Positions 1 to 64,000 of a stretch of DNA of 64,000 bases are shown piece after piece (the stretch's first letter is position 1; each line of letters starts with the position of its first letter). The position numbers and the translations under genes were made by a program. The notes under the pieces were generated by a model, which did no database searches, was not told the origin of the DNA, and saw only the letters and a program-made list of their open reading frames with translations. This stretch comes from Hoplostethus atlanticus. Lineage: Eukaryota; Chordata; Actinopteri; Trachichthyiformes; Trachichthyidae. The stretch is from assembly GCA_034670405.1 (NCBI GenBank), contig JAXDDX010000145.1:310001-374000 (forward strand). The letters are read 5' to 3'.

Positions 1-2270
1 AAACATGCTGAGCAGGGATGAGTTTCCAATGGCTCTGCAAAGATCATCCAGTTTCCTAGATGCAGATTTTAACGCAAACTACAGTATGTAATGCACTACA
101 ATGTGTTGTAACCTCTCTAAAACGTCTGTTTTTTTTATTTTGTTGTCAAATTATTTTACCTCTACAAAGCTTATGGAAATTCATCCCAGACATTTTCAGA
201 CGCAGTCATTCTTTTCAGCTGAATGGCAGCTGAATGGCCATGAGTCTTACGTTTTATCAGTGTTTGTCATAAAGCATCCCAATGGTTGCTTGGGACTCAC
301 GACGCATAAAAACCAAAGAAAACACCAAAACAGAATGTTCAAAGGGTGATACAGTAAGAAATTTGCTTGGATGCAATCCCCAGTATCACTCATTCTTTTG
401 ATTCGTATTTGTTCATGAACTGCTCCAGTTGTGCAGGTACTGACCACTCGGATTGGGCTAGCAAACAAGCAAGGCCTTTGACCTGTGTTTACATGGGCTG
501 AGATGAGTAGAGCAGCACTTGCGGATTATATCAAAGTCTTTGCTTTGATCAGGGGAAGATTTAGACTGAGCAAAGCAATCCCAGTGACAGTTGTAGCTAG
601 ATCATGGAATTCAAAACCATGTTTAACGAGTTTGAGATGAGCAAATATGAACAAGAGCAAACTTTAGTGATTGAAGGGACTGGATCCAGGCAAATATGAT
701 ATGATCATGCAGAGACAGAAACGATGATTACTTTATTTGCATCTTTTCATCGAATATTGTCAAGAAAAATATGTGCTGTGTACTGTATAAAGCCACTTTG
801 TCTTATCTCAGGTACCACAAAGGTTCATTTACAGGATCAACACCACCCAAAACAAAACAAAAACTGTTAAACAAAGCAATAACCAGAGGGAGTTTTATTG
901 CTTGACAGAGGGGAAAACTATTTGTTTACCAGGAAAAGGATTGCACCATAACAAACCACTGGATTTGAAGAGGTTAAAAAAGATGGAATCAAAAGCATAG
1001 CATTAATTACTAAGACAGCAGCACACTTGACAGATAATAATACTTTCTGTTTAAGAATGGATAAAAGTAACAAAGAATATCCATCTATGTTTTTCTAAAT
1101 AAATGTCTATCCAATCATCTTTCACAATGTTGGATTATTATCTCAGCAAGGCAATGCTGTTGATGTAAGAGTCAAATTAATTACACAGTAATCTGATTTG
1201 CACATCCATAAAAATATTAGGACAACATCTTTACACAGTAGGCACTTTCCACTGTAGGTAGACAAGACGTTGCCAAGGCATTTATAAAACAACCAATACA
1301 TATGTAATATGTAAACACCACATGACAAACTAGCATTTGCCACATCCATGCAAATTAAGAGATAAAAATGAATCAAAGAGATAATGAGCAATATTAAACG
1401 TGCAAACACACACACATAAACACACACAAATACACATACACACAGATAAACACAGAATAATGACTTCGAAGAATGGCTTTGTAAACTCGTGTTTTAAAAG
1501 CCAGTTTCACTGTTGCTTACAGCAGGCACATTTAGTTTTAACATAACAGCCCTGGGCTCAAACATAACCTCACTAGCACAGAAGCTACGGCAGCAATTAA
1601 AACCAACACATTAGCTAAGTACACTGTACATTTGCTTGTTCATTTAAGCAAAAGTCATGAGTTAAACACAAGGTCATAGCTTGGGCCTTTTCTTTTCTTT
1701 TTTTTTTTTAATGAAATTGCTGGAATGATCATCACCATCATAAGTGCCATGACACCTGTACAATAGTTTGGGGCGGTGCAGACGGGCATTGTTACCTTCA
1801 GGAAACAAGGATGGGAATTAGTACATAGTGCAGAATGCATAGCATATGAGGAGCAAGAGCATAATGAAAAACTGCTCTTAACCATAATTGTGGGCAAGGT
1901 TGCCTATCTATATTACCTCAAACGATTGTCCATGCATCATGGTCTTATCTCTGGTATAGGATATGGGATATTTGTTTTTAATGTATGTTTCTTGCCCATA
2001 TAGCATCTCAGAGTCAAACATTCTATAGAGCTTCAAGGAGCTGAAAACTCTACTCCATGTTCATTTCAGCTCAACATTTCTACATGAAGATAATGTAACC
2101 CTCTCAATTTTTGTTTTAAACAAATGTTTTAAGATAGCCAACATTCAAAAACATTCTCCAATACGTCGTACTCTCATGGCAGCAATTATTTTGTCAGAGT
2201 AGTGGGTGGATGTCTCATTTTAGAAAAACCTCTGTGTGGCATTTCCCATAATTGATTCAGGGAGTGTATC
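1..2270 (-). other. Synapsin IIb 3' UTR and/or IIa intron
   Basis: No further coding exon is recognisable here. In particular I find no domain E-like sequence (compare SLRKSFASLFSD in mammals). If the IIb form is made, this is its 3' UTR. Minus-strand AATAAA signals occur at about 894-899 and 732-737, and I cannot say which is used. A degenerate CA-rich stretch lies near 1400-1445. Confidence 0.4.
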
Positions 2271-56670
<54,400 letters not shown>

Positions 56671-56971
56671 GGCTGCGGTCGAGCGGTCGGTCTTTCAAGT
56701 GGCTGATTCCTTGCTCTCTCAGTGTGGTCTCTTGATTGCTTGACTGGAGTGAGAGTGGACAGATTATGAGAAAGAGAAGGTAGAGAGAGAGAAGCAGATC
56801 AGAGATGAATGATGGACGGCGAATCGGTCCAGATGATCGAGGGATGAGAGCCGGAGGGCAGCTTCCGCGTTGGAGGAATGGGAAGCGGCAGGGGAAGGAT
56901 GGATGGAGCGATGGATACAGCTCTGGTCCAGTCTTCAAGAGACAGCTCTCCAAAGCGGAGTAAGCCAGCCA

Positions 56972-57013
<42 letters not shown>

Positions 57014-57100
57014 GTGATCCTCCTCCTGAGCTTTACGCCTCCTCACAAGTGTGTGTGAGAGACAGAGAGAGAGAGGGAGTTGTGTTGTCGCCTCCTTTGG
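56671..57100 (-). promoter_or_regulatory. synapsin 5' UTR and promoter-proximal region
   Basis: Sequence upstream of the synapsin ATG on the minus strand, adjoining a GC-rich exon 1. It contains a TG/CA tract (56974-57011), about 300-340 bp before the ATG. I do not see a clear TATA box, and the transcription start cannot be placed. Confidence 0.4.
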
Positions 57101-57190
57101 TGAGGTACTGGTGCTCTCTCCCTCTCCACTCCGCCTGCCTGCCTCCTGAGCTGCTGAAAGCAGAATGCGTGCAAGAGATGCTCTCGTTCT

Positions 57191-57192
<2 letters not shown>

Positions 57193-57253
<61 letters not shown>

Positions 57254-57337
57254 TTATCTCACCCTTTCACTTGCTCACACTCTATCTCTCTCACGCTTCC
57301 TCTGCCCTTTCCCTCTCTCTCTCTCTCTCTCTCTCTC
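57193..57337. repeat. (CT)n tracts upstream of synapsin
   Basis: Two CT tracts (57193-57251 and about 57314-57337) lie within a strongly pyrimidine-rich stretch on the plus strand. Confidence 0.93.
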
Positions 57338-57774
57338 TTCCTCTTGCTTGATGCTCTCTCCACCCTCTCCCCTCACTTGGTCGCGCGCCCGCTCACTCTC
57401 ACTCTGTCACTCGGCTTGTTCATTGGCTCTCCCCCTCCCCCCCTCTCCTCCTCCTCTCGCCTGTCATCATCCTCCTACATCACAGGCTACGTGTGTGCGT
57501 GTCGTGCCGCAGCCTCGTAGCGCTGTGTGCCGTGTGCAGCCCGTCGAAGGGGTTTCCTGCGAACGTGCACAGGCGGAAACACCCTCCGCCCGACTCCAGA
57601 AGCCCCCTCCCTTCCTCCACCCATGCCTCCACCCTCTCCCTCCACCTCTCTTTTTCTTTGCTCCCTTCATCTCTGAGAGTTGACACACGTCTATGCCGGT
57701 GGCACGTTGGAGGGCAGGGTAGACGGGTAAATTAAACCACTAGAGTAGAAATGCCACGGCGAAGGGCAGGAGGA

Positions 57775-58225
57775 AACAGGAGACGAGAGGAGTGGAGTGG
57801 AGAGGAGAGGAGGGGAGACAGGGAAGGAGCAGAGAGAAGGGGAGGACAGGAGGGAAGAGAGAAGGAAAGGAGAAGAGAAGAGGATAGAAGAGAACAAGAG
57901 AGGAGAGGAGACAGGAAAGGAGCAGAAACAAGGTAGGTCGAGAGGGAAGAGGAAGGAAATGGAGAAGATGAGAGGAGATAAGAGAAGAGGAGAGAAGGGG
58001 AGGATGGGAGGGAAGAGAGAAGGAAAGGAGAAGAGGATAGAAGAGAACAAGAGAGGAGAGGAGAGGAGACAGGAAAGGAGCAGAGACAAGGTAGGTCGAG
58101 AGGGAAGAGGAAGGAAGAGGAGAAGATGAGAGGAGATAAGAGAAGAGGAGAGAAGGGGAGGATGGGAGGGAAGAGAGAGGAGAAGAGGAGAGAAAAGAGA
58201 AGGAGAGAAGAGAAGAAATGAGGAG
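57775..58225. repeat. Homopurine block with about 158-bp tandem repeat
   Basis: The plus strand is almost purely A/G for about 450 bp (GGAGA-type units). It contains a longer repeat. The block acaggaaaggagcag ... caaggtaggtcgagagggaa occurs near 57911 and again near 58069, 158 bp apart. A third partial copy follows. It lies 1.1-1.6 kb upstream of the synapsin start codon. Confidence 0.9.
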
Positions 58226-58969
58226 AGAAGAGAGAGTGGTTGTTGCTTCATTGCTGATTCAGTCAATCAGATGATTCCCTCCACTGGTTCCTGTTCAATA
58301 ACATGGCTCGCTCTGTAGCCTGAGAAAGCATCAGTTGTGGTAACGACGGAGAGGATCCAAGCCAACCGGAGGGGGCCGTGTAAGGTATGGATCAGACATC
58401 TGTACCTATCAGTAGCGCTGTAAGATTTTCCAACCAGTTCCTCTCAGGGTGGAGCAACAGGGCCAGCAGGAAGAAGAGTGTCTCAGCACGTCACAATCAC
58501 ACACATGACAGGTGGATTGTGTTAGAATGAAGACTGGAGAGTCCAGATGATCTGATCTGCCTTACTTACAAGGTGATCCTCGATTTTGAGTTTGATTGCA
58601 CAGAGACTTGTCAAGAGAAATAAAAAGATTAAACCGACTCTGTTTCCCATCAGGGAGAATATAGTGCCTCTCTTCTACTTCCACTGTGTGTTTCAGACTG
58701 TTGTCACGCCTCTTCCGGTGCTTTTTCCAAAGCAAGTGCCCGGGTCTCCTCCAAGGCATGAGAGGAGCACCATTCCTAAATGCCTCTTTGCTGCTTAAGC
58801 TTCATGAACACACAGAAGATGACAGGAGAAAGAGGGAGGAAGAAGATTATCCAGGTTGGGAAATAATCCCACGCCTGCATGAACCACACTAAGGAGAAAA
58901 GCTTGCAGAAGAAGGTTTACCTCCATCTTGCCGTCAAGATGAAGTAAAGCGGTTTCCTTCGTTCATTGT

Positions 58970-59050
58970 TCGTTCAAACCCAGGGAACCAGGGGAAACCA
59001 AAGTCCCTCTGGTCCTGTGAGGCAACAGTGCTAGCCAAGCCGTAGAGCCA
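58970..59050 (-). repeat. tRNA-like dispersed repeat fragment
   Basis: The minus strand reads TAGCACTGTTGCCTCACAGG ... CCTGGGTTTGAACG, resembling the common fish repeat 'ggttagcactgttgcctcacagc...cctgggttcgaa'. It adjoins the MITE that starts at 59055. Confidence 0.45.
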
Positions 59051-59054
59051 CCTA

Positions 59055-59522
59055 GCCCTGATCCAGGACCCTTTGGGAGTCCTTCATCGTATGGGTTTGT
59101 ACCTCTCCCAAAGGGTCCTGTCCTGCTCCATTGACTTTTTACCCTATGAAAGTCACTTACCCATAATCCTTCACTTGTCTACTTTCACCGCGGTGCCACA
59201 CGCTACATCTCCTATACACAAATAAACTTTGAGACTTTCGGTATACCCCAAAAGTTCCAATGTTATAAAATCAAAGATGGCTGACAGACGCCTCAGATTC
59301 TTTGCCTCCGAGTTATACACACACTGCCTCCGGTGGTCGAAAGGCAGACTGCAATTGTTTTCAAACAGCCTAGGTGCGCAACCTTTTCCTACCTTGGTAA
59401 AATCAAGTATTGAAAATAAGAAGAGTTAAGTGAAATTCGACGTAACGGAGCAAGACAGGACCCTTTGGAAGAGGTAAACAACCCATACGATGAAAGACTC
59501 CTCAAGGGTCCTGGATCAGGGC
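59055..59522. mobile_element. TA-flanked MITE with long inverted repeats
   Basis: Inverted repeats of about 75 bp (59053-59129 and 59447-59524, including the flanking TA) start GCCCTGATCCAGGACCCTT. They match with a few mismatches and small gaps. A TA dinucleotide flanks both ends, fitting a Tc1/mariner-type target duplication. The roughly 315-bp centre has no coding potential. Confidence 0.8.
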
Positions 59523-60456
59523 TAACAACCACCACGGCCCTGAAGCAGTTCCACTGATTTAGACGTATCTCCCTCTCCCATTTGTGAGATTTGACTTGCT
59601 CGAAGTCAAAACTCTGGAAAAAATCGTTCACTCTCAGCAGAGATGTGATTAGAACTGCCGCCATTCCCTGTTGATGGAAATGTATTCACTGACCTTTATC
59701 CAAATGAGGCTGTTCTGCTGGTTGCAGTTCAGCTGCAAAAAATCCAGTTGTAAATCTAGTCCATTCTCACCATGCACTCAGAGTAGAGATAGCTAACTCA
59801 CTCACTCGTTGCTGCTACTGCAATAACGCGGTCTAATGGCAGGAAACGGGAACAGGGACGTTATTTCATTAAGGTTGGGATACTTCTATTCATAGGGCGC
59901 CTCAGGAGCGCCTATTCATAGGGCGCCTCATAGGGCGCCTCAGGAGCCACACGTGTCTCTACTGGAAAGCTTTTTGGACTACCCTCTCTCCTTCTTCCTA
60001 TAAAAACACATTTATATGACTAGTATATTTAAAGGGATATTGATGGTCACTCCTTTTTCCTGGACCCAACCAGCAAGGAGGTGTGCCGAAAGGAAAACAG
60101 CTATTTATGGGGATATTATAGGAAATTATAGTCTACCATTAAATACCACCTTAAAATAATTCTGTTTTTATTTTATTGTCAGTGTTTCAGAGGCATTTCC
60201 ATAAATACATGCAACACTTTCATGCCCATTGACGATTCTCTGGCTGCATGAGTGGATAATAAAGGATATAGCTGAGAATAAAAAAAAGCATTAGGCTGAC
60301 ACCTCATACTTAAAGCAAAAGTTATGTCTGAGAATAGCGTGCAGCGTAGAAGCAGGGGCACCTTTTGGAATTAAAAATCATCCAAATAAGAGTCTTGCAC
60401 ATGTGCATTTGTAGCAAGTCACGATGAGTCAAGTGCAAAGGGATGGAGAGGATGGA

Positions 60457-60483
60457 GGGGGGGGGGGGGGTGTGGGGGGGGGG
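60457..60483 (+). repeat. G-runs (14 and 10 G)
   Basis: Two G-runs are separated by TGT. They are capable in principle of G-quadruplex formation. No gene assignment. Confidence 0.9.
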
Positions 60484-60953
60484 CTCTGTGTGTAGTCAAC
60501 CAGAAGGGAGCCGGAGTGAGTCACGGAGCTGCAGCGTGAACTGTAGCGATGTGATAAGCTCATCCTGGCCTACATGCGTCGTGATGACGCGGTAAAAATA
60601 GACACATAACACACACACACACACACACACACAGCAGGCCTTATACAATTACACAAAATGTTTAATCTAACATTTGTGTGCATGGAATTGGGAGTTGCTT
60701 CGGTTTTAAGCTCAACTTGCCGCCTCGTGTGAGTTTCGCCTCAAGGTTTTGCCCCTTTGCACTGCACGCTCACAGAGAATTTGTTTTTTTCTCCGTGTCG
60801 TATGATGCAGGTTTGGCCCCTTTGACCATGGATCTGCACCCTGGCGTGTAGGGGGAGAGTCTGACTTGCTCTTGGGCTGCTGCTGCGTTGGTGGAAACAC
60901 AGCAAGGCTAAGCAAACATAGATCCACAATGCCAGGAGCATCTCCCACCCGCC

Positions 60954-60956
<3 letters not shown>

Positions 60957-61016
<60 letters not shown>
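60957..61016. repeat. (CA)n microsatellite
   Basis: About 60 bp of CA in the flank upstream of synapsin. Confidence 0.95.
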
Positions 61017-61021
<5 letters not shown>

Positions 61022-62240
61022 TGTGCACACGAACGCATACACACACTAACATGCACACGCAAACAGATGCTGGCGTACAAACGCACACATTTTGACATTG
61101 CCTCTGCCACCTCCAGCCCTCTCTGCTTTGACTGTTTTTACCTGCGCCTGTTTTACAACCTGTTTTTCTATTTCTGATGTATTTGTGGTGTCAAAAGCTA
61201 ATGTCATCATCATTATGATCATTTCTCTCTCTCTCTATTTATCTATTTCTTTCTCACTTTTGACTGAGTGTGTGACTGAATGAATGAATGAATGAATGAA
61301 TGAAGAGAGACTCCAACAAGAGAGGTATTCTTTTTCAAGAATTCATTTTCAAGTATTGTTTTCTTTTCAGCTCATTAGGGAAACTTGGACTCAACTGGAC
61401 TTTGACACAATAAATCAATACAGAAAATCAATAAGGTCTGGCGTGTTGACTGGACTGGGTTTACAACACTGACATGCTGTTTCCATTGTAGAGTTGTACT
61501 TTTTTTTTTTTGTATTCTCGCTGCAATAAGAGGTGTAAGCTCACATGCTACTGCATCTTTCCTGTGGGGCGTGTCTCTCCACAGGGGTCCAGACTGCACG
61601 GTCAGCTGACAGAGCTGCACCCCTGGAGCTGGAAGGGATTCCGTGTTTTTGCGTAAGGACGCTTCAGCAGGGTGGGATGCTCGCTGTCACGGGAAGCTTG
61701 AAGCTTGGATTTCTGGACCGTCTCCCTATACTCACTACAAGAAACTCCTGATAGTCCTGATAGATGCAGGCTGTGGGAGCCTTCTATGGCTTTTCGTTTG
61801 AGATCTGAAAAATGAAAACTAGAGTCTGCACACTTTATTTGATGATTCATTCCATTTAATTTCAACTCATTCCACATTTCAGTGACTATCTGCTGTAGCG
61901 GATAAGCATGAATCCCTTGCACAGGAAATCGCAGTTGGCCTTGCAGGGAGTAATCGCAGCTTTGTCAGCAGGTTAATTGAAAACACAGGGGGAAAACACA
62001 TCACCTTACTTATGTAGCAACAGTTAGTTATTACGGGCCAGTGGACCTACCAATACTTTGGTTTTTTTTCCCCCTTTGAAGCTACTTAAAGGAAAATCAA
62101 TGTGTGAATGGGGTTGTGCAGCTGAAAGATGACTCTGATGACTCTCTCAGCCAGGCTGCATGGATGGATGGAGCTACGAGATTAAAACACCCACACACAT
62201 CTGAAGCGAATCCCCCAAAGCACCATTTGACCATGCTCGT

Positions 62241-62277
<37 letters not shown>

Positions 62278-63570
62278 CACATCTGTTCTGTTATTTTAGC
62301 AGTAGGCCCAGTTGTAATACAAAATTCAGGATATTTGTTGCTGTAGCAACCAGCAGAATGCAATTTGGTTGGGTGAGCACGACAATAAAAACATCACAAT
62401 AAAAATACAATGTAGTTAGCAGCAGTTCTGTTCAATATACTGAGGTTAGCAGCAATGTGCACAGCAGTTAACAGCACAGAATGAATGCCTGTCCTTCTTT
62501 GAAAGAGAGTTCATGTGCTGGGCAAGTGGATTTAAAGAAAATTCGCTATTTCGCTGTCAGAGCCCATTGGTTGTGGTGGGAAGCATTGTGTATGGGTAAC
62601 CCTGGAGTTACTTTAACACCTATAGCTGTTTAAAGAGTTCTGCTATGATAAAAGGGCATCCCAGGTTTAAAATGCCACTTATTATAGATTATAGTTCAAA
62701 TGACTTGGTAGAATCGGTGCATGAAGAACGACGTACACGCCACTGTGTGTGTGTGTGTGTGTGTTGTGTGTGTGTACACTGGTTGATATGAAAAGGAAGG
62801 ACAAGCTTTTATAGGTGGAAAAACCAAACTAGAACAGTCTCGCCTCAACATTACATGATTGAGTTCATGACTGTTTCTATTCAGCGCCCTGATCTGATAG
62901 TTGCAGTGAGTATTTCACGACAGCGCTTGTTTTGACTGTACAGATACAACAGGACGCCGTTCATCCAATTGACATTTTACAAGGAAGCAGTAGGAAGGGT
63001 AAAGTAAGAAATGTATCTCACAAGAAAGAATTATATTTGATTTGATTTTTTAATGCATCCACAAGCAAATTCTAACAATTCTGTATCATCACTGGGATCA
63101 TTTTCTTTATGTATTATGTATGAATTCCACCGGCCTTCACAGATGTTCAGATGCTGCTTATCCCCATACACACTATTACACACTCGACTGTACTCGTATT
63201 TGCAGCCAGTTTAAGCGCTCTATTATCTCTCATTTTAACCAGCCTGTCTCAATTTACCTCCATGGTGCTGTTTTGCAATTTTTGCCCTTTTGCCTTGCAC
63301 CTAACGCCCTGATTCTGAATATTATCGGCTTATTCCCCCCGCTCGTCCTTCAGTGCAATAATATGAGAGTAGTAATTTTCTGAATGCCGGGGGTCTGCTG
63401 CAGTGTGTATGCGTGTGCACGTGGGTATTTGTATTCTGTGTGTGTGTGTGTGTCGTTAATGGTGCATTTGCTTTTGATCTTCTCATCACTAGGCATGGGC
63501 AGCAATAGCGATCTCCATGGCAACAGGCGTGCAAAAGCTGGGGAGATTCTTCCAGGTAGTATGGCGGCGT

Positions 63571-63614
<44 letters not shown>

Positions 63615-64000
63615 ATTCGCACACATATGGTCTATGTGTGTGTCAATCAGTGTGAGCCTCAAAGTCCTTTATAGGATTACACCATTCACCAAAAATGAAA
63701 CAACAAAGCAATTGATACTAGGTTGAACTGCAGGCTGAAGTTTTTGACATCCAAATGAATCATCCCCAAGGAGGCTGCAAGCATTTTACATGCTCGCCGA
63801 GCCGCTTGCAGAACTGCTGCTCAAACCCGACGACGGATTTATTGCAAATCCATGTAAACGCACTGAATAGAAACATCACCTCAAATCACAAAATCAATAC
63901 GCAATCACAACCCAAATTGATTCAATTTCATCAGTCGGGTGTTTCTCGTTCCAAAATAAAAGTCACAGACACGGCCTTCCTTTTTGTACCATTTCATAGT

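Larger units (their letters stand above)
59525..64000. other. Upstream flank without recognised genes
   Basis: No coding exon found. Simple repeats are a GAAT tract (about 61277-61302), CA (62241-62273), and TG (62742-62775 and 63569-63611). Three copies of catagggcgcctca lie at 59891-59942. The right edge (63740-63960) is unique-looking. Confidence 0.6.

Noticed and set aside
57691-58266. 191-codon Ser/Leu/Pro frame on the minus strand
   Set aside because: Translation of the homopurine/homopyrimidine repeat block.

Overview
The window looks like a piece of a teleost fish nuclear genome. Short exons with GT/AG borders sit far apart in AT-moderate sequence. Microsatellites (CA/TG, GA/CT) are abundant, and the decayed transposons are of fish type: a Tc1-like element, a hAT element, L2-like and restriction-like-endonuclease non-LTR retrotransposons, tRNA-derived SINEs and a solo LTR. 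I see no bacterial-style operons and no RNA gene I would call functional.

Two genes account for all convincing host coding sequence. A synapsin gene (synapsin II type, syn2) runs on the minus strand from its start codon at 56670 to a stop at 2271, in 11 coding exons whose phases all fit (511 codons). Exon 1 (domains A/B) is separated from exon 2 by a 33 kb intron. Exons 2-5 lie at 22.7-18.5 kb and exons 6-11 at 7.5-2.3 kb. The last exon can be read through its donor into a tail resembling the mammalian synapsin IIb C-terminus. The IIa-type exons, if present, would lie beyond the left edge. On the opposite strand, inside synapsin intron 5, lies a complete five-exon TIMP gene (timp4 type, 224 codons, 12 cysteines, 9144-16531). 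This is the conserved vertebrate synapsin/TIMP nested arrangement (SYN2/TIMP4 in mammals). Synapsin tethers synaptic vesicles; TIMP4 is a secreted metalloproteinase inhibitor. They share a locus, not a pathway.

Layout: 1-2270, synapsin 3' region. 2271-7524, synapsin exons 11-6 with a SINE and a Tc1 relic between them. 7525-18538, intron 5 with timp4. 18539-22749, synapsin exons 5-2. 22750-56218, intron 1, filled with a decayed L2-type LINE (ORF1 with SGNH-like motifs plus reverse transcriptase), foldback sequences, a 24-bp minisatellite with higher-order structure, a solo LTR with 5-bp target duplication, another LINE fragment, and a 2.0 kb hAT element with 8-bp target duplication that carries a piece of a different retrotransposon. 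56219-57100, synapsin exon 1 and GC-rich 5' region. 57100-64000, upstream flank with a homopurine repeat block, a TA-flanked MITE and microsatellites.

No undescribed biological system is evident. The observations most worth checking are a duplicated, decayed copy of timp4 exon 5, the IIb-type readthrough terminus, a CA tract immediately after a synapsin 5' splice site, and the composite hAT/retrotransposon insertion.
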